Positions 41,570 through 51,545 are shown, counted from the first letter of the stretch. The stretch is 64,000 bases of DNA from UBA4416 sp038327195 (GCA_038327195.1 JBBQKU010000014.1:1-64000), one strand, 5' to 3'. Numbers and translations: made by a program. Notes: generated from the letters alone by a model not told the origin.

Positions 41570-42157
41570 ATGAAATTTTCAAAACTCATTTTTATTTTCT
41601 TAAGTTTTTTAGTGGTCACTTCTTGCAAAGATGATGAAGATGAAGTATTTATTCCAAAACCAAAAGGCTATTTTAGAATTGACTTCCCTAAAAAAGAGTA
41701 CCGTGTTTACGACAGTCTTTGCCCCTATTCTTTTGAAATTCCCACTTATGCATTTATTAATAATGATAAACATTTAGGAGCCGACCCATGTTGGTTAAAT
41801 ATTAATTTCCCAAAATATAATGCTCAAATTCATTTAAGTTATAAAGTAGTAACTAATAATATTGATTCATTATTTAGTCAAAGCAGAGATTTTGTTGTTA
41901 AGCATCAAGTAAAATCAACAGGGATTGATGAAACAGTTATTATAAGAGATAGTGCTAAAGTTTATGGTTTAGTTTATGATATAAGTGGTAATTCAGCTTC
42001 AAATGTTCAATTTTATTTAACGGATAGCACACATCATTTTATGCGTGGAGCTTTATATTTTAATTCAGTCCCAAATATAGATTCTTTAAAAATTGTTGTG
42101 GATTATTTAAGGTTAGATATTTTACAAATGATTAAAACCTTTAAGTGGAAGAATTAA
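41570..42157 (+). CDS. gldD: gliding motility lipoprotein GldD
   Basis: 195-aa lipoprotein with the signal SKLIFIFLSFLVVTSC and acylated Cys at 19. GldD motifs PKPKGYFRIDFPKKEYRVYD and CWLNINFPKYNAQIHLSYK are clear. GldD is needed for gliding and T9SS function in Flavobacterium; its exact task is unknown. It follows ssb by 16 bp. Confidence 0.9.
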   Translation: MKFSKLIFIFLSFLVVTSCKDDEDEVFIPKPKGYFRIDFPKKEYRVYDSLCPYSFEIPTYAFINNDKHLGADPCWLNINFPKYNAQIHLSYKVVTNNIDSLFSQSRDFVVKHQVKSTGIDETVIIRDSAKVYGLVYDISGNSASNVQFYLTDSTHHFMRGALYFNSVPNIDSLKIVVDYLRLDILQMIKTFKWKN

Positions 42158-42162
42158 AGTCC

Positions 42163-43380
42163 CTACTCTTTTACTTCAATCCAAATTTTTACTGGTTCTA
42201 ATAAACAACCATCTTTTGTTTTTTCTGTAACGATGATGTAGCCACTTTTGTAATGAACGCTTAAATTGATAGAATTTGTTTTCGTTTCACTATTTATCCA
42301 AAAGCCGGCGGGCATGTTCCAATTATATATTGAACCATCTGTATTAGGAACCGAATAATTTAAATCTGTTTCATTAGCCATAACGATTTGTTTTCCTGTA
42401 ATTTCATAGGGTGTTTTTATAATTCCAAAAAATTGAGCAGCACAAAACGTACTATTAAAATCTTTGTCAACTGCAAACATTCCAGTTTTTCCGCCTTGGG
42501 TGTCACAACTTCCTGTATCTAGCGGAACAGCATGTCCCAAACCTCTAATTCGATAATAATGGACAATATCTTGGTGCTGATTATTTTTATAAATAGTCAG
42601 TTCAATATCTTCATTGTTTTGATATTGCTCAAAGTGCTCATCTTCTTCGTAGTCAGAATGATGAACGTTTACCCATTGTTTAATAAGTTGATTAGCATTA
42701 TTTGAACTAACAACAGGATCAATTCCTCCATGAAAGATTAATAGTTCAGGATATTTACCTTTGAAATTTGGATTTTGTTTTCGTACTAAATCTCCCCAAT
42801 CTTCAGGCGATTTAGAAACCATACCTAACATTGCCTGACTAGCTTTTATTACTGATTCGGCAGATTTATAAGGGCCGCCCGCCATTACACTTCCTTTATT
42901 AAAAACTTCAGGATATACAGAAAGCATTATTGAACTCATTGCTGCACCAGCACTTAAACCAATAATAAATATTTTAGTAGAATCAATGTTTTTATTTTTC
43001 TTAAGGTATTCAACCATTTGTATTATGGAGGCAGGTTCACCTTTATCCCTTACCTGATCATTTTCTCGATACCAATTAAAGCAATTTTCGACATTATTAA
43101 TGATGATTTGTTCGGGATATAAAACATAAAATTGGTGTTTCTTTGCTAATTTATTCCAGCCAGTTTGCTCGGCACAAATTTTTGCTGTTTGTGTGCAACC
43201 ATGTAAAACAATTACTAAAGGAGCCTTTTCGGTAATGTTATTTGGGTCAAAAAACATTAATTTTAAGTTACCTGGATTTGTGCCAAATGGACGAATTTGT
43301 TGCAAATCGGATTGTGAATTACAGGAAATATAAAAGATTAGTAATCCTAAAAATGTAATTATTTTAAATAGCTGGTTCAA
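42163..43380 (-). CDS. PHB depolymerase-family esterase lipoprotein
   Basis: 405-aa alpha/beta hydrolase with a lipobox (LLIFYISC). The oxyanion block is PLVIVLHGCTQTA, the nucleophile is in GLSAGAAMS, the Asp lies near FHGGIDPVV and the His in RGLGHAVPLD. A C-terminal domain of about 80 aa (NGSIYNWNMPAGFWINSETK region) looks like a carbohydrate-type or PKD-like sandwich. It may hydrolyse polyesters or acetyl/feruloyl groups on polysaccharides. A TTG start is used. Confidence 0.8.
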   Translation of the reverse strand: MNQLFKIITFLGLLIFYISCNSQSDLQQIRPFGTNPGNLKLMFFDPNNITEKAPLVIVLHGCTQTAKICAEQTGWNKLAKKHQFYVLYPEQIIINNVENCFNWYRENDQVRDKGEPASIIQMVEYLKKNKNIDSTKIFIIGLSAGAAMSSIMLSVYPEVFNKGSVMAGGPYKSAESVIKASQAMLGMVSKSPEDWGDLVRKQNPNFKGKYPELLIFHGGIDPVVSSNNANQLIKQWVNVHHSDYEEDEHFEQYQNNEDIELTIYKNNQHQDIVHYYRIRGLGHAVPLDTGSCDTQGGKTGMFAVDKDFNSTFCAAQFFGIIKTPYEITGKQIVMANETDLNYSVPNTDGSIYNWNMPAGFWINSETKTNSINLSVHYKSGYIIVTEKTKDGCLLEPVKIWIEVKE

Positions 43381-43443
43381 ATTGATTAAAAATTATTATG
43401 CTAATATAGTTTTTAAAGTGATAATGATTACAATAATTTAAGA

Positions 43444-43472
43444 TTGAATTTGATGTATTATAAGTACCTTTG
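43444..43472 (+). promoter_or_regulatory. promoter of the RMD1-family gene
   Basis: TTG at 43444-43446, 18 nt, then TACCTTTG at 43465-43472, matching the TTG/TAnnTTTG pattern; 23 bp before the ATG. Confidence 0.55.
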
Positions 43473-43495
43473 TAAAACGAAACAAAACTAAAATT

Positions 43496-44275
43496 ATGCT
43501 AAAAGTCCATGCCTATCAATATTCGGAAAGCATTGATGTTAAGTCTTTTAAATCCAATTTTACTGCAGATTTAAAATATTCGAGTCCTGATGAACTTTTT
43601 TATAAAGGAAGTCAGAACGATTATGTTTACGTTTTTAAATATGGTGTGATTTGTTTTTTAAATTATGATGCAGTAAAAATTGCTGAATTTTTCAAATTAA
43701 TGACTCAGTATACAAAAAATCAATTTGAGAATAAATTAGCTGAGGAGTTTTTAATTGAAACGGATTGTAAACAAAATTCATTTGGATACAACAAAATTGA
43801 AATTATAAATTCGGATAGCGAAACCTTAAGGTTAATTATGCTTAACGTTTCTCATAGTGTGGCGCTTGATTTTTATTCGGAACAAAGCGATGTTTTGTTA
43901 GAAGGAACCAATCATCAAATTCAATTTCTCGAAAATGAAGGTAAGCTAAACATTTCAGGTAAAAATTTGAGACGTTATATTGGAAGAACTTTAAATTTAA
44001 AAAATAAAATTTCGCAAAACTTGTATATTTTTGATTCACCACCCGAAACTTGGGAGGATGAGAATTTGAATAAAATCGATATTGGGTTAAAAAAAACTTT
44101 TGATCTTCAAATTCGATATAGAAATATTCAGGAAGATTTACAAATTATAAAAGAAAACTTAGAGTTATTTAAAGATTTAATGCAATACAAAAAAAGTACT
44201 TTACTCGAATGGATTGTAATCCTATTAATTTTAGTTGAAGTTGTGAATTTATTAGTAGATAAGATTATTAAATAA
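43496..44275 (+). CDS. RMD1/DUF155-family membrane protein
   Basis: 259-aa protein. The DUF155 core (about 35-210) contains YVYVFKYGVICFLNYD and the typical SHSVALDFYSEQ and ETWEDENLNKI blocks, followed by a helical part (LQIRYRNIQEDLQIIKENLE) and one C-terminal membrane segment (WIVILLILVEVVNLLVD). The family is conserved from bacteria to yeast mitochondria (RMD1/RMND1); its molecular function in bacteria is not known. Confidence 0.85.
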   Translation: MLKVHAYQYSESIDVKSFKSNFTADLKYSSPDELFYKGSQNDYVYVFKYGVICFLNYDAVKIAEFFKLMTQYTKNQFENKLAEEFLIETDCKQNSFGYNKIEIINSDSETLRLIMLNVSHSVALDFYSEQSDVLLEGTNHQIQFLENEGKLNISGKNLRRYIGRTLNLKNKISQNLYIFDSPPETWEDENLNKIDIGLKKTFDLQIRYRNIQEDLQIIKENLELFKDLMQYKKSTLLEWIVILLILVEVVNLLVDKIIK

Positions 44276-44311
44276 AAACTCCCGATTGCTTAATTTCGGG
44301 AGTTTTTATTT
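44270..44311. terminator. bidirectional terminator between convergent genes
   Basis: AAATAAAAACTCCCGA (44270-44285) and TCGGGAGTTTTTATTT (44296-44311), a perfect 16-bp stem with a 10-nt loop. It ends the RMD1-family and VWA-protein transcripts, which converge here. Confidence 0.93.
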
Positions 44312-44315
44312 GAAC

Positions 44316-46277
44316 TTATTTTTTCAAAAGTTCTGCCATTTCTACTAATCTAATAAATTCGGCTCTATAACCTTCATCATCTTTTCCTTTTGATTCTTTT
44401 GCTAATGCAATGATGGTTTTAAAGTTTGAATTCCCTTTAAATTTTGAATCTCTTAATAACATTCCAAATTCAGCCACAGCAATCGAAAATCGACAATTTT
44501 CAGATGTTTCATCAAATTGATTTTTTTTATCCAAAACAATATGCGTTATTAATTGAGAAGTAGATTCCTTAGGTTCTTTATATCTGAATTTAATGGTCAT
44601 AACTTCGTTACTTTCATTTTCTTTTTGATGTTTTGTTTCTTGATATTTCAAATTATCAATTGAAGCAATTAATTCATCTGAACCAGCAGGAATAATTTCA
44701 TAAATTGCTGTTACTGTATGTCCAGAGCCTAATTCTCCAGCGTCTTTTTTATCGTCATTAAAATCTTCATTATTCAATAAACGATTTTCATAACCAACCA
44801 AACGGTAACCTTTCACTTTTGATGGATTAAATTCTATTTGCAGTTTTACATCTTTAGCAATAGTTAATAAAGTTCCTCCCATTTCCTTAACTAATACTTT
44901 TTTTGCTTCTAAAATATTATCGATATAAGCGTAATTTCCATTTCCTTTATCAGCTAATTGTTCCATTTTAGAATCTTTGTAATTACCTGACCCAAAACCC
45001 AACACACTTAAAAACACACCATCTTCTCTTTCTTTTTCAATCAAACGAGTTAATTCACCATCACTACTAACGCCAACGTTAAAATCTCCATCTGTTGCCA
45101 AAATAATTCGGTTATTACCTTTATTTAAAAAGTTTTCTTTAGCTGTTTTGTAAGCTAATAAAATTCCTTCACCACCTGCAGTTGAACCACCTGCTTCTAA
45201 TTTTTCTAAAGCATCATAAATTTTTTCTTTATTTTTTCCAGAAGTAGAAGGTAAAACAACACCAGCTGCTCCTGCGTAAACTACAATAGCAACATTGTCT
45301 TGTGGACGCATTTGTTCAACTAACAATCTTAATCCTGATTTTAATAAAGGCAGTTTATCTTCTGAATTCATGGAGCCTGAAACATCTAATAAAAAAACTA
45401 AATTATTTGCCGGTAAATTTTCTATTTCAATTTGTTTTCCTTGTAAACCAATATGTATTAATTGATGCCCTTTATTCCATGGACATTCAGTATATTCTGT
45501 AGTTATTGAAAATGGTTCATTATTTTTAGGTTTTGGATAATTGTAACTAAAGTAATTAACCATTTCTTCTATTCTGACAGCATCAGCCTGGGGCAATTGA
45601 CCTTGAGTTAAAAATCTTCTCACATTGCTATAAGAAGCTTTATCTACATCAATACTAAATGTTGAAAGTGGATCTTTTTTAGAATCTTTAAATTCATTAT
45701 CATAAATTCTGCTGTATTCTTCAGTATTAAAATCTTGATTTGAATTATTATATTGAGACTTATCTTTAGTCTTTTTTTCATGGTAGTAAGAGGTTGATTT
45801 ACCAGCAACAGAATTAATATTTTTGGCACCTAAATTTCTATATTCTTCTCTTGTTACAGTATTGCCAGATTTAACATCTTCTGCTATTATTGGGGTAGCA
45901 TACTGAACTATTAAAACTTCATCCAAATTCTTTAAATTTGATTTTAACTTAATATTAAATTGTGTTGGTATATTATTTTGAACACTAATTTTTCTATTTA
46001 TACTTTTAGCATATCCTAAGTAGGATGAAACTAGTTTATAGCTTCCTGGTTTTAATTTTTTAAAACAATATTCACCATTTAAATCACTTGCAGTAGTTCC
46101 AATTTTTATTGAATCATTTTTAAATAAGGAAACAGATACAAATGGAATTATTTCAGAATTTGAAGAATCAACTATTTTCCCATAAATGGAACACGTATTA
46201 GTTGAAGTTTTTGGTGCTTGTTGCGCATTACTAAATAAGCTTATTAAGGTAAAAGCTAATAATGAAATTTTTAACAT
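44316..46277 (-). CDS. VWA-domain protein with carboxypeptidase-regulatory-like domain (YfbK type)
   Basis: 653 aa. Signal peptide ISLLAFTLISLFSNAQ; a CarboxypepD_reg-like domain at about 28-112 (SIYGKIVDSSNSEIIPFVSV); a von Willebrand factor-type N domain (FSIDVDKASYSNVRRFL); the VWA domain (about 290-470) with MIDAS residues DVSGSMNS and ATDGDFNVGVSS; and a DUF3520 domain at the C-terminus (SIAVAEFGMLLRDSKFKG, FIRLVEMAELL). Such proteins are exported and bind a divalent metal; the role is probably envelope-related but unproven. Confidence 0.88.
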   Translation of the reverse strand: MLKISLLAFTLISLFSNAQQAPKTSTNTCSIYGKIVDSSNSEIIPFVSVSLFKNDSIKIGTTASDLNGEYCFKKLKPGSYKLVSSYLGYAKSINRKISVQNNIPTQFNIKLKSNLKNLDEVLIVQYATPIIAEDVKSGNTVTREEYRNLGAKNINSVAGKSTSYYHEKKTKDKSQYNNSNQDFNTEEYSRIYDNEFKDSKKDPLSTFSIDVDKASYSNVRRFLTQGQLPQADAVRIEEMVNYFSYNYPKPKNNEPFSITTEYTECPWNKGHQLIHIGLQGKQIEIENLPANNLVFLLDVSGSMNSEDKLPLLKSGLRLLVEQMRPQDNVAIVVYAGAAGVVLPSTSGKNKEKIYDALEKLEAGGSTAGGEGILLAYKTAKENFLNKGNNRIILATDGDFNVGVSSDGELTRLIEKEREDGVFLSVLGFGSGNYKDSKMEQLADKGNGNYAYIDNILEAKKVLVKEMGGTLLTIAKDVKLQIEFNPSKVKGYRLVGYENRLLNNEDFNDDKKDAGELGSGHTVTAIYEIIPAGSDELIASIDNLKYQETKHQKENESNEVMTIKFRYKEPKESTSQLITHIVLDKKNQFDETSENCRFSIAVAEFGMLLRDSKFKGNSNFKTIIALAKESKGKDDEGYRAEFIRLVEMAELLKK

Positions 46278-46397
46278 AACTATGGATTTAAATGATTAAT
46301 AAATTGCGGGTCTATCATTTAGACGCAATTAATTACTTAATTCCATAAATAGATTAAATTATTTTTTGAAGATTATTAATGAGAGAAATAATTAATC

Positions 46398-47318
46398 CTA
46401 TTTTCCAGCCAATAAAAACATAACAGCCATTCGCACAGCTACTCCATTTTCTACTTGGTCTAAAATTATAGATTGACTTCCATCAGCAACATCGCTTGTA
46501 ATTTCAACCCCACGATTTATAGGGCCAGGATGCATAATCACAATTTTTTTAGATAAAGAATCTAGCATTGTTTTATTTAAACCATATAACATGGTGTATT
46601 CTCTGATAGAGGGAAAGAACTTAATGTCTTGTCTCTCTAATTGAATGCGTAACATATTTGCAGCATCACACCATTCTAACGTTTTTCTTAAATCTGTTTC
46701 AACAGTTACGCCTAAACTCTCGATGTATTTAGGAATTAAAGTTTTAGGGCCACACACTTTTACTTGAGCGCCTAATTTTTGTAGACAAAATATATTTGAT
46801 AAAGCAACTCGTGAGTGAAGTATATCTCCGATAATGGCGATTTTTTTACCTTTTAAATCCCCTAATTTTTCTTGTAGAGAAAATGCATCTAATAAAGCTT
46901 GTGTTGGATGTTCGTGTGCACCATCACCAGCGTTAATAATTTTTGCTTTAACTTTATTTGATAAATAAACTGCGGCACCAGGACTTGAATGCCTCATAAC
47001 AATCATATCAACCTTCATGGCCAAGATGTTGTTCACGGTGTCAGTTAATGTTTCACCTTTTTTTACGGATGACGAAGATGCTGAAAAATTTACTGTGTCA
47101 GCACTTAAACGTTTTTGAGCCAATTCAAAGGATAAACGAGTTCGGGTAGAATTTTCGAAAAATAAGTTTGCAATGGTTACATCTCTTAACGATGGAACTT
47201 TTTTTATTGGTCGGTTAATTACTTCCTTAAAGTTTAAAGCGGTATCTAATATTAATTCAATATCAGTTTTAGTGATATCTTTTATTCCTAATAAATGATT
47301 AACGCTTAATTGGCTCAT
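46398..47318 (-). CDS. pyrB: aspartate carbamoyltransferase catalytic chain
   Basis: 306 aa. It joins carbamoyl phosphate and aspartate in pyrimidine synthesis. Signatures are FENSTRTRLSFELA (phosphate-binding STRT), HPTQALLDAF and the C-terminal MHPGPINRGVEI. No pyrI gene is adjacent. It lies downstream of pyrR and a DinB-like gene in one minus-strand operon. Confidence 0.95.
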   Translation of the reverse strand: MSQLSVNHLLGIKDITKTDIELILDTALNFKEVINRPIKKVPSLRDVTIANLFFENSTRTRLSFELAQKRLSADTVNFSASSSSVKKGETLTDTVNNILAMKVDMIVMRHSSPGAAVYLSNKVKAKIINAGDGAHEHPTQALLDAFSLQEKLGDLKGKKIAIIGDILHSRVALSNIFCLQKLGAQVKVCGPKTLIPKYIESLGVTVETDLRKTLEWCDAANMLRIQLERQDIKFFPSIREYTMLYGLNKTMLDSLSKKIVIMHPGPINRGVEITSDVADGSQSIILDQVENGVAVRMAVMFLLAGK

Positions 47319-47322
47319 GGTT

Positions 47323-47829
47323 TTATAAATATCTTTCTTTAATAATGTTTACATGATGTTGAGCGTGTCCGCACATAAAATAACCTAATGCTAAAACACT
47401 AACTTCTCCAGCTCCTGTTTTACCTTTTAGCACTAATTCTTTTTCAGATAATTGCTTGAATAATAAAATATTAGATAATCTAATTGAATCAAACTCATCA
47501 ACTAACATTTGCATATTTGTATTACTTAAATTTGCATTTTTAGCATATAAATTTTCATCAAAACTTAAAGGTTGTTGGTTATCACCTCTTGCAAATCGTA
47601 ATGCTCTATATCCTAAAATTCGTTCAGTATCTACTATATGATTAATCACTTGTTTAACAGTCCATTTACCTTCATCATAAAAATACGTTTGTTTTAGTCT
47701 AGGAATTTCTTCGATAAAATCTAAAACAGATTGGTGATTTGTTTTTAAGGCAGAAATAACATCACCTTCTTCAATTAGACTTATATATTTTTCAAAATAT
47801 TCAGGATAATCTTTTTTATTTGGTCTCAT
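47323..47829 (-). CDS. DinB-family protein
   Basis: 168-aa four-helix protein. Histidines expected to hold a metal are in QVINHIVDTERILGYRALRF and MCGHAQHHVNIIKERYL. It resembles the DinB/YfiT-type putative metal-dependent hydrolases seen in Bacillus and Bacteroidota. The ATG at 47829 follows the pyrR stop; a longer TTG start would overlap pyrR. Why it lies in a pyrimidine operon is unclear. Confidence 0.8.
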   Translation of the reverse strand: MRPNKKDYPEYFEKYISLIEEGDVISALKTNHQSVLDFIEEIPRLKQTYFYDEGKWTVKQVINHIVDTERILGYRALRFARGDNQQPLSFDENLYAKNANLSNTNMQMLVDEFDSIRLSNILLFKQLSEKELVLKGKTGAGEVSVLALGYFMCGHAQHHVNIIKERYL

Positions 47830-47830
47830 T

Positions 47831-48361
47831 TTATTTATCAATAAGGGTTACACAATCTTTTCCGTCTGTTTCTTTCCAGTCCACTTTCACATTTTGGGAT
47901 TGAATAGAATCAATAATTAATCCAGTATATTTTGCTTGAATAGGAACATGTCGACTAAATCGTCTATCAACTAAAACAAGAAGTTCTACATCATCAGGTC
48001 TTCCAAACGCTAACATGGCGTCTAAGCCAGCGCGAATAGTTCTTCCTGTATATAAAACATCATCAACTAAAATGACATTTTTATCTTCAATTATGAAATC
48101 GATATTTGTTTTATTTGGTTTTAATTCTTTTTTACGAAAATCGTCACGATAAAATGTAATATCTAAATCACCACAATTAATTTTTGTTTTTAAAATTTTT
48201 TCGAGTAAAACATGCAATCGATGAGCTAAATAAATGCCTCGTGGTTGTAGTCCAATAATAACTGAATTACTAAAATCGTTGTGAACTTCTATTAATTGAT
48301 AGCAAAGGCGAGTAAGAGTAACTTCTAATTGTTTATTTTCTAATAGAACTCTTGGTTTCAC
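47831..48361 (-). CDS. pyrR: PyrR: pyrimidine operon regulator / uracil phosphoribosyltransferase
   Basis: 176 aa from a GTG at 48361. The frame is open 47 codons further up into purA, but family length and the start VKPRVLLENKQLEVTLTRL favour the GTG. The PRPP-binding loop is VILVDDVLYTGRTIRAG and the other PRTase blocks are IGLQPRGIYLAHRL and LLVLVDRRFSRHVPIQ. It makes UMP from uracil and PRPP and in some bacteria binds pyr mRNA to cause attenuation. No clear PyrR-binding loop is visible nearby. Confidence 0.88.
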   Translation of the reverse strand: MKPRVLLENKQLEVTLTRLCYQLIEVHNDFSNSVIIGLQPRGIYLAHRLHVLLEKILKTKINCGDLDITFYRDDFRKKELKPNKTNIDFIIEDKNVILVDDVLYTGRTIRAGLDAMLAFGRPDDVELLVLVDRRFSRHVPIQAKYTGLIIDSIQSQNVKVDWKETDGKDCVTLIDK

Positions 48362-48437
48362 AGATTTTAATTTTTTAAAAGTAATTATTTTTTTTAAATC
48401 TAAGAAATATAATTTATTACCAGTTAATTTATACCCA

Positions 48438-48462
48438 TCTTCCACCATTTTCAGGTGGAAGA
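48438..48462 (-). other. hairpin between purA and pyrR
   Basis: TCTTCCACC and GGTGGAAGA, a perfect 9-bp stem with a 7-nt loop, 6 bp after the purA stop. No U-run follows on the minus strand, so it may be a processing or weak termination site. Confidence 0.55.
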
Positions 48463-48467
48463 TTTGG

Positions 48468-49736
48468 TTACATAAATATTGTTTGTGTTCTGTCTGGGCC
48501 AATAGAAGTGATGCTAATTGGCACCTCTACTAATTTTTCGATGTATTTAATATAATCTATTAATTCTTTTGGTAATTCGCTTTTTTGAGTCATTTTAGTT
48601 AAATCAACGTTCCAACCCTTTACAGTTTCGTATACTGGCGTAACGTCGCTAGGCTCAATACTGTATGGTAAATAATCAATTTTTTCACCTTTATGCATGT
48701 AATGCGTACAAATTTCTAATGTATCGAAATCAGATAAAATATCTGCTTTCATCATCATTAATTCGGTTACACCATTAATAGCAATTGCATATTTTAAAGC
48801 TGGAATATCTAACCATCCACAACGGCGTGGGCGACCCGTAGTAGCACCAAACTCACGACCAATTTGACGCATCTTCTCCCCTACTTCATTATCTAATTCA
48901 GTTGGAAATGGTCCACTACCAACGCGTGTACAATAAGCTTTAAAAATACCAATTACATTACCAATGCGATTTGGGGCAATACCTAATCCGTTACAAGCAC
49001 CTGCACAAATTGTGTTTGATGAAGTAACAAAAGGATAAGATCCAAAATCAATATCTAATAAAGAACCTTGAGCGCCTTCTGCTAATATTTTTTTTCCTTT
49101 TTTAATAGCATCATTAATAAAATGTTCACTATCAATAAAAGTTAAGTTCTTTAATTCTTCAATCGCTGCAAACCAAGCTGGTTCTAATTCAGCAAGGTTA
49201 TATTCAAATTTATGAAATTCTAAAATTTGTTTATGTTTTTCAACCAATGCATTATATTTCTCTCTAAAATTAGCTCCTTCAATATCACCAATACGTAATC
49301 CATTACGTCCAGTTTTATCCATATAAGTTGGTCCAATACCTTTTAAAGTTGAACCAATTTTATCTTTTCCTTTAGACGCTTCACTAGCTGCATCAATTAA
49401 ACGATGAGTTGGTAAAATTAAATGGGCACGTTTACTAATCACTAATTTTTTGCTAACATCAACACCCATTCCAACTAAAGCATCAATTTCTTTTTTGAAA
49501 ATTACAGGATCTATTACAACACCATTACCAACTACATTTAAAGCTGTAGGATGAAAAATACCACTTGGAATTGTATGCAAAACGTGTTTTATACCGTTAA
49601 ATTCAAGTGTATGGCCAGCATTTGGTCCACCTTGAAAACGAGCAATAATGTCGTATTTAGGAGTTAATACGTCAACAATTTTACCTTTTCCTTCATCGCC
49701 CCATTGAAGGCCTAATAATACGTCTGCTTTATTCAT
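48468..49736 (-). CDS. purA: adenylosuccinate synthetase
   Basis: 422 aa. It makes adenylosuccinate from IMP, Asp and GTP. The P-loop-like start is LLGLQWGDEGKGKIVD; the catalytic Asp and His are in GDEGKG and GPNAGHT; further blocks are STLKGIGPTYMDKTGRNGLR, LAEGAQGSLLDIDFG and GATTGRPRRCGWLD. All expected motifs and the length are normal. Confidence 0.96.
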   Translation of the reverse strand: MNKADVLLGLQWGDEGKGKIVDVLTPKYDIIARFQGGPNAGHTLEFNGIKHVLHTIPSGIFHPTALNVVGNGVVIDPVIFKKEIDALVGMGVDVSKKLVISKRAHLILPTHRLIDAASEASKGKDKIGSTLKGIGPTYMDKTGRNGLRIGDIEGANFREKYNALVEKHKQILEFHKFEYNLAELEPAWFAAIEELKNLTFIDSEHFINDAIKKGKKILAEGAQGSLLDIDFGSYPFVTSSNTICAGACNGLGIAPNRIGNVIGIFKAYCTRVGSGPFPTELDNEVGEKMRQIGREFGATTGRPRRCGWLDIPALKYAIAINGVTELMMMKADILSDFDTLEICTHYMHKGEKIDYLPYSIEPSDVTPVYETVKGWNVDLTKMTQKSELPKELIDYIKYIEKLVEVPISITSIGPDRTQTIFM

Positions 49737-49842
49737 TATTTTTAGTGCTTATTGTTTTGTTTTGAAAGCCTTCAAATTTACAATTAACCTTAAATAAACT
49801 GGAAATAACAAATTAACAATTAGGGAATTTTTGAACAAATAA

Positions 49843-50655
49843 TTAAAATAAATAGGTTATACCCAATTGTATTTTATAATAAACAAATTGTACTACTTTT
49901 TTTGGATCATTTGGTTTGTTAACATTCATTTTTTTATTAGTTAGCTCCCAATTTATAAATGGCATTACTTTTTTTATTTTAAATCCTAACCCGTTACTAT
50001 AAAAAAAACTATAGGTAAAAGATTGGAATAGCTTATCTTCATAATATTGCGGATTTGTTTGCCTATTACAAGTATACCAACCTTCTGGATTTGTAGCGGT
50101 AACGTATGCTAAGCTTTGACAGAGTCCAGATGTGTGTTCTACCGTATTATAATTATATACTTGATTAGATGTGAAATTTTGATTAAGGTAACACCCAAAT
50201 TTATTAGTAATTACAAGATTCTTAAAAAAAATATGATAAGTTATTTGTGGCAAAATGCTTAAAGAATATAGCTTATAATTAAAATAATTTTGACTGTAAA
50301 CTAAATAACCGCTTGAAGTATGATAATTATATAAAGAATGATTACCTAAATAATGCGATATATTATATTGGTCAAAATTTAAACCTAAGCCAATATATAA
50401 AGCATGTGGCGTTTTATTATTTTTAGTAATTAAATAATTATAATTAGAAGATATTGAATAATTAAGTTTCAAATCATATTCATTTACTATTACACTACTA
50501 TTCCCATATTCTACCCATTTAAAATAACCATTTACCATTTTATTATGGTTATACATTACATCTAGCATAAAAATAGGGAAACGTTTTAAGCTATCCGAAG
50601 CACTCATAAACAGAGGAACTAAACTATTTAAGGCTATTAAATAAAAACATTTCAT
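49843..50655 (-). CDS. putative outer-membrane beta-barrel protein
   Basis: 270-aa protein with a weak N-terminal signal (CFYLIALNSLVPLFMSAS) and many alternating aromatic/polar strands (HALYIGLGLNFDQYNIS, YYKIQLGITYLF), ending in Phe like outer-membrane barrels. Very rich in Tyr and Asn. No family recognised; role unknown. Confidence 0.5.
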   Translation of the reverse strand: MKCFYLIALNSLVPLFMSASDSLKRFPIFMLDVMYNHNKMVNGYFKWVEYGNSSVIVNEYDLKLNYSISSNYNYLITKNNKTPHALYIGLGLNFDQYNISHYLGNHSLYNYHTSSGYLVYSQNYFNYKLYSLSILPQITYHIFFKNLVITNKFGCYLNQNFTSNQVYNYNTVEHTSGLCQSLAYVTATNPEGWYTCNRQTNPQYYEDKLFQSFTYSFFYSNGLGFKIKKVMPFINWELTNKKMNVNKPNDPKKVVQFVYYKIQLGITYLF

Positions 50656-50694
50656 TTGTTTATTATTATGTAAAAAAATAGTTTACTGAAAAAA

Positions 50695-51039
50695 TTAACT
50701 CAACATTTTAATCGCTTCATCTTTCGTTTCAGCAACTTTGAATAGTGTATTTAATTTTGTGATAATTAAAAGTTCAGTAATTTTTTTATTAACGTTATAA
50801 ATAACACTTTCTCCGCCGTTATTTCTAGTTTTAGTCAATAATTGAATAAGAACATTTAACCCACTACTATTCATATATTTCAAATCTTTGATATCAATAA
50901 TCAATTTATTATTACCAGCCTCAACAAGTTCATCAACAGCATTTAATACTGGAGTTGCTTGATTTTTATCAATTAATTCGCCACTAAGTGTTAATATGTT
51001 AATGTCGTTTTCTTCGGATATATTAAAATCTAATACCAT
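50695..51039 (-). CDS. STAS-domain (anti-sigma factor antagonist-like) protein
   Basis: 114 aa. It has the STAS fold with the phosphorylatable Ser in LKYMNSSGLNVLIQLL, as in SpoIIAA/RsbV. It would act in a partner-switch with a serine kinase, but no kinase gene is adjacent. It lies 21 bp downstream of the Fur-family gene. Confidence 0.88.
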   Translation of the reverse strand: MVLDFNISEENDINILTLSGELIDKNQATPVLNAVDELVEAGNNKLIIDIKDLKYMNSSGLNVLIQLLTKTRNNGGESVIYNVNKKITELLIITKLNTLFKVAETKDEAIKMLS

Positions 51040-51060
51040 TATTTATTTTTTTGAAACTGT

Positions 51061-51537
51061 TTAAATTTTATTTTTTTTATGTTCACAAACACCATGCTCT
51101 TTTAAATTTCTGCACTTTGCAAAAAAGTTAAGAGAATGATGGAATACATCGAAGTTAAGCATATCTTCTGCCATTTTTTGTATTTGCATGATACGAGGAT
51201 CACAAAATTCGAAAACCTTTTCGCAATCACTGCATATTAAATGGTCGTGTTGTTTGAATTTATAAGCTTTTTCAAATTGAGCTAAGTTTTTTCCAAATTG
51301 GTGTTTTGTAACTAAACCAGCATCTAAAAGTAGCTCAATATTGTTGTACAGTGTAGCTCTACTAACGCGGTATTTTTTATTTTTCATCATCACATAAAGC
51401 CCTTCGATATCGAAATGCCCATCATGTGAATAAATTTCATTAAGTATAGCAAAGCGCTCTGATGTTTTACGGTGTTTATTTTTTTCAAGATAATCCGTTA
51501 AAATTTTTGCGACTGCTTCTTTTGTTTCGTTAGTCAT
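51061..51537 (-). CDS. Fur-family transcriptional regulator
   Basis: 158 aa. Winged-helix DNA-binding domain (RKTSERFAILNEIYSHDGHFDIEGLYVMMK; RVSRATLYNNIELLLDAGLV) and dimer domain with metal ligands HDHLICSDCEKVFEFCDP. The final C-x4-C-type residues CRNLKEHGVC could form a structural zinc site. Fur, PerR or Zur type cannot be decided by eye. Confidence 0.9.
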   Translation of the reverse strand: MTNETKEAVAKILTDYLEKNKHRKTSERFAILNEIYSHDGHFDIEGLYVMMKNKKYRVSRATLYNNIELLLDAGLVTKHQFGKNLAQFEKAYKFKQHDHLICSDCEKVFEFCDPRIMQIQKMAEDMLNFDVFHHSLNFFAKCRNLKEHGVCEHKKNKI

Positions 51538-51545
51538 TTTGTGTA

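Noticed and set aside
47323..48502. PyrR-dependent attenuator in the pyr genes
   Set aside because: Only a hairpin without U-run after purA is seen; no PyrR-binding loop or antiterminator pair was found.
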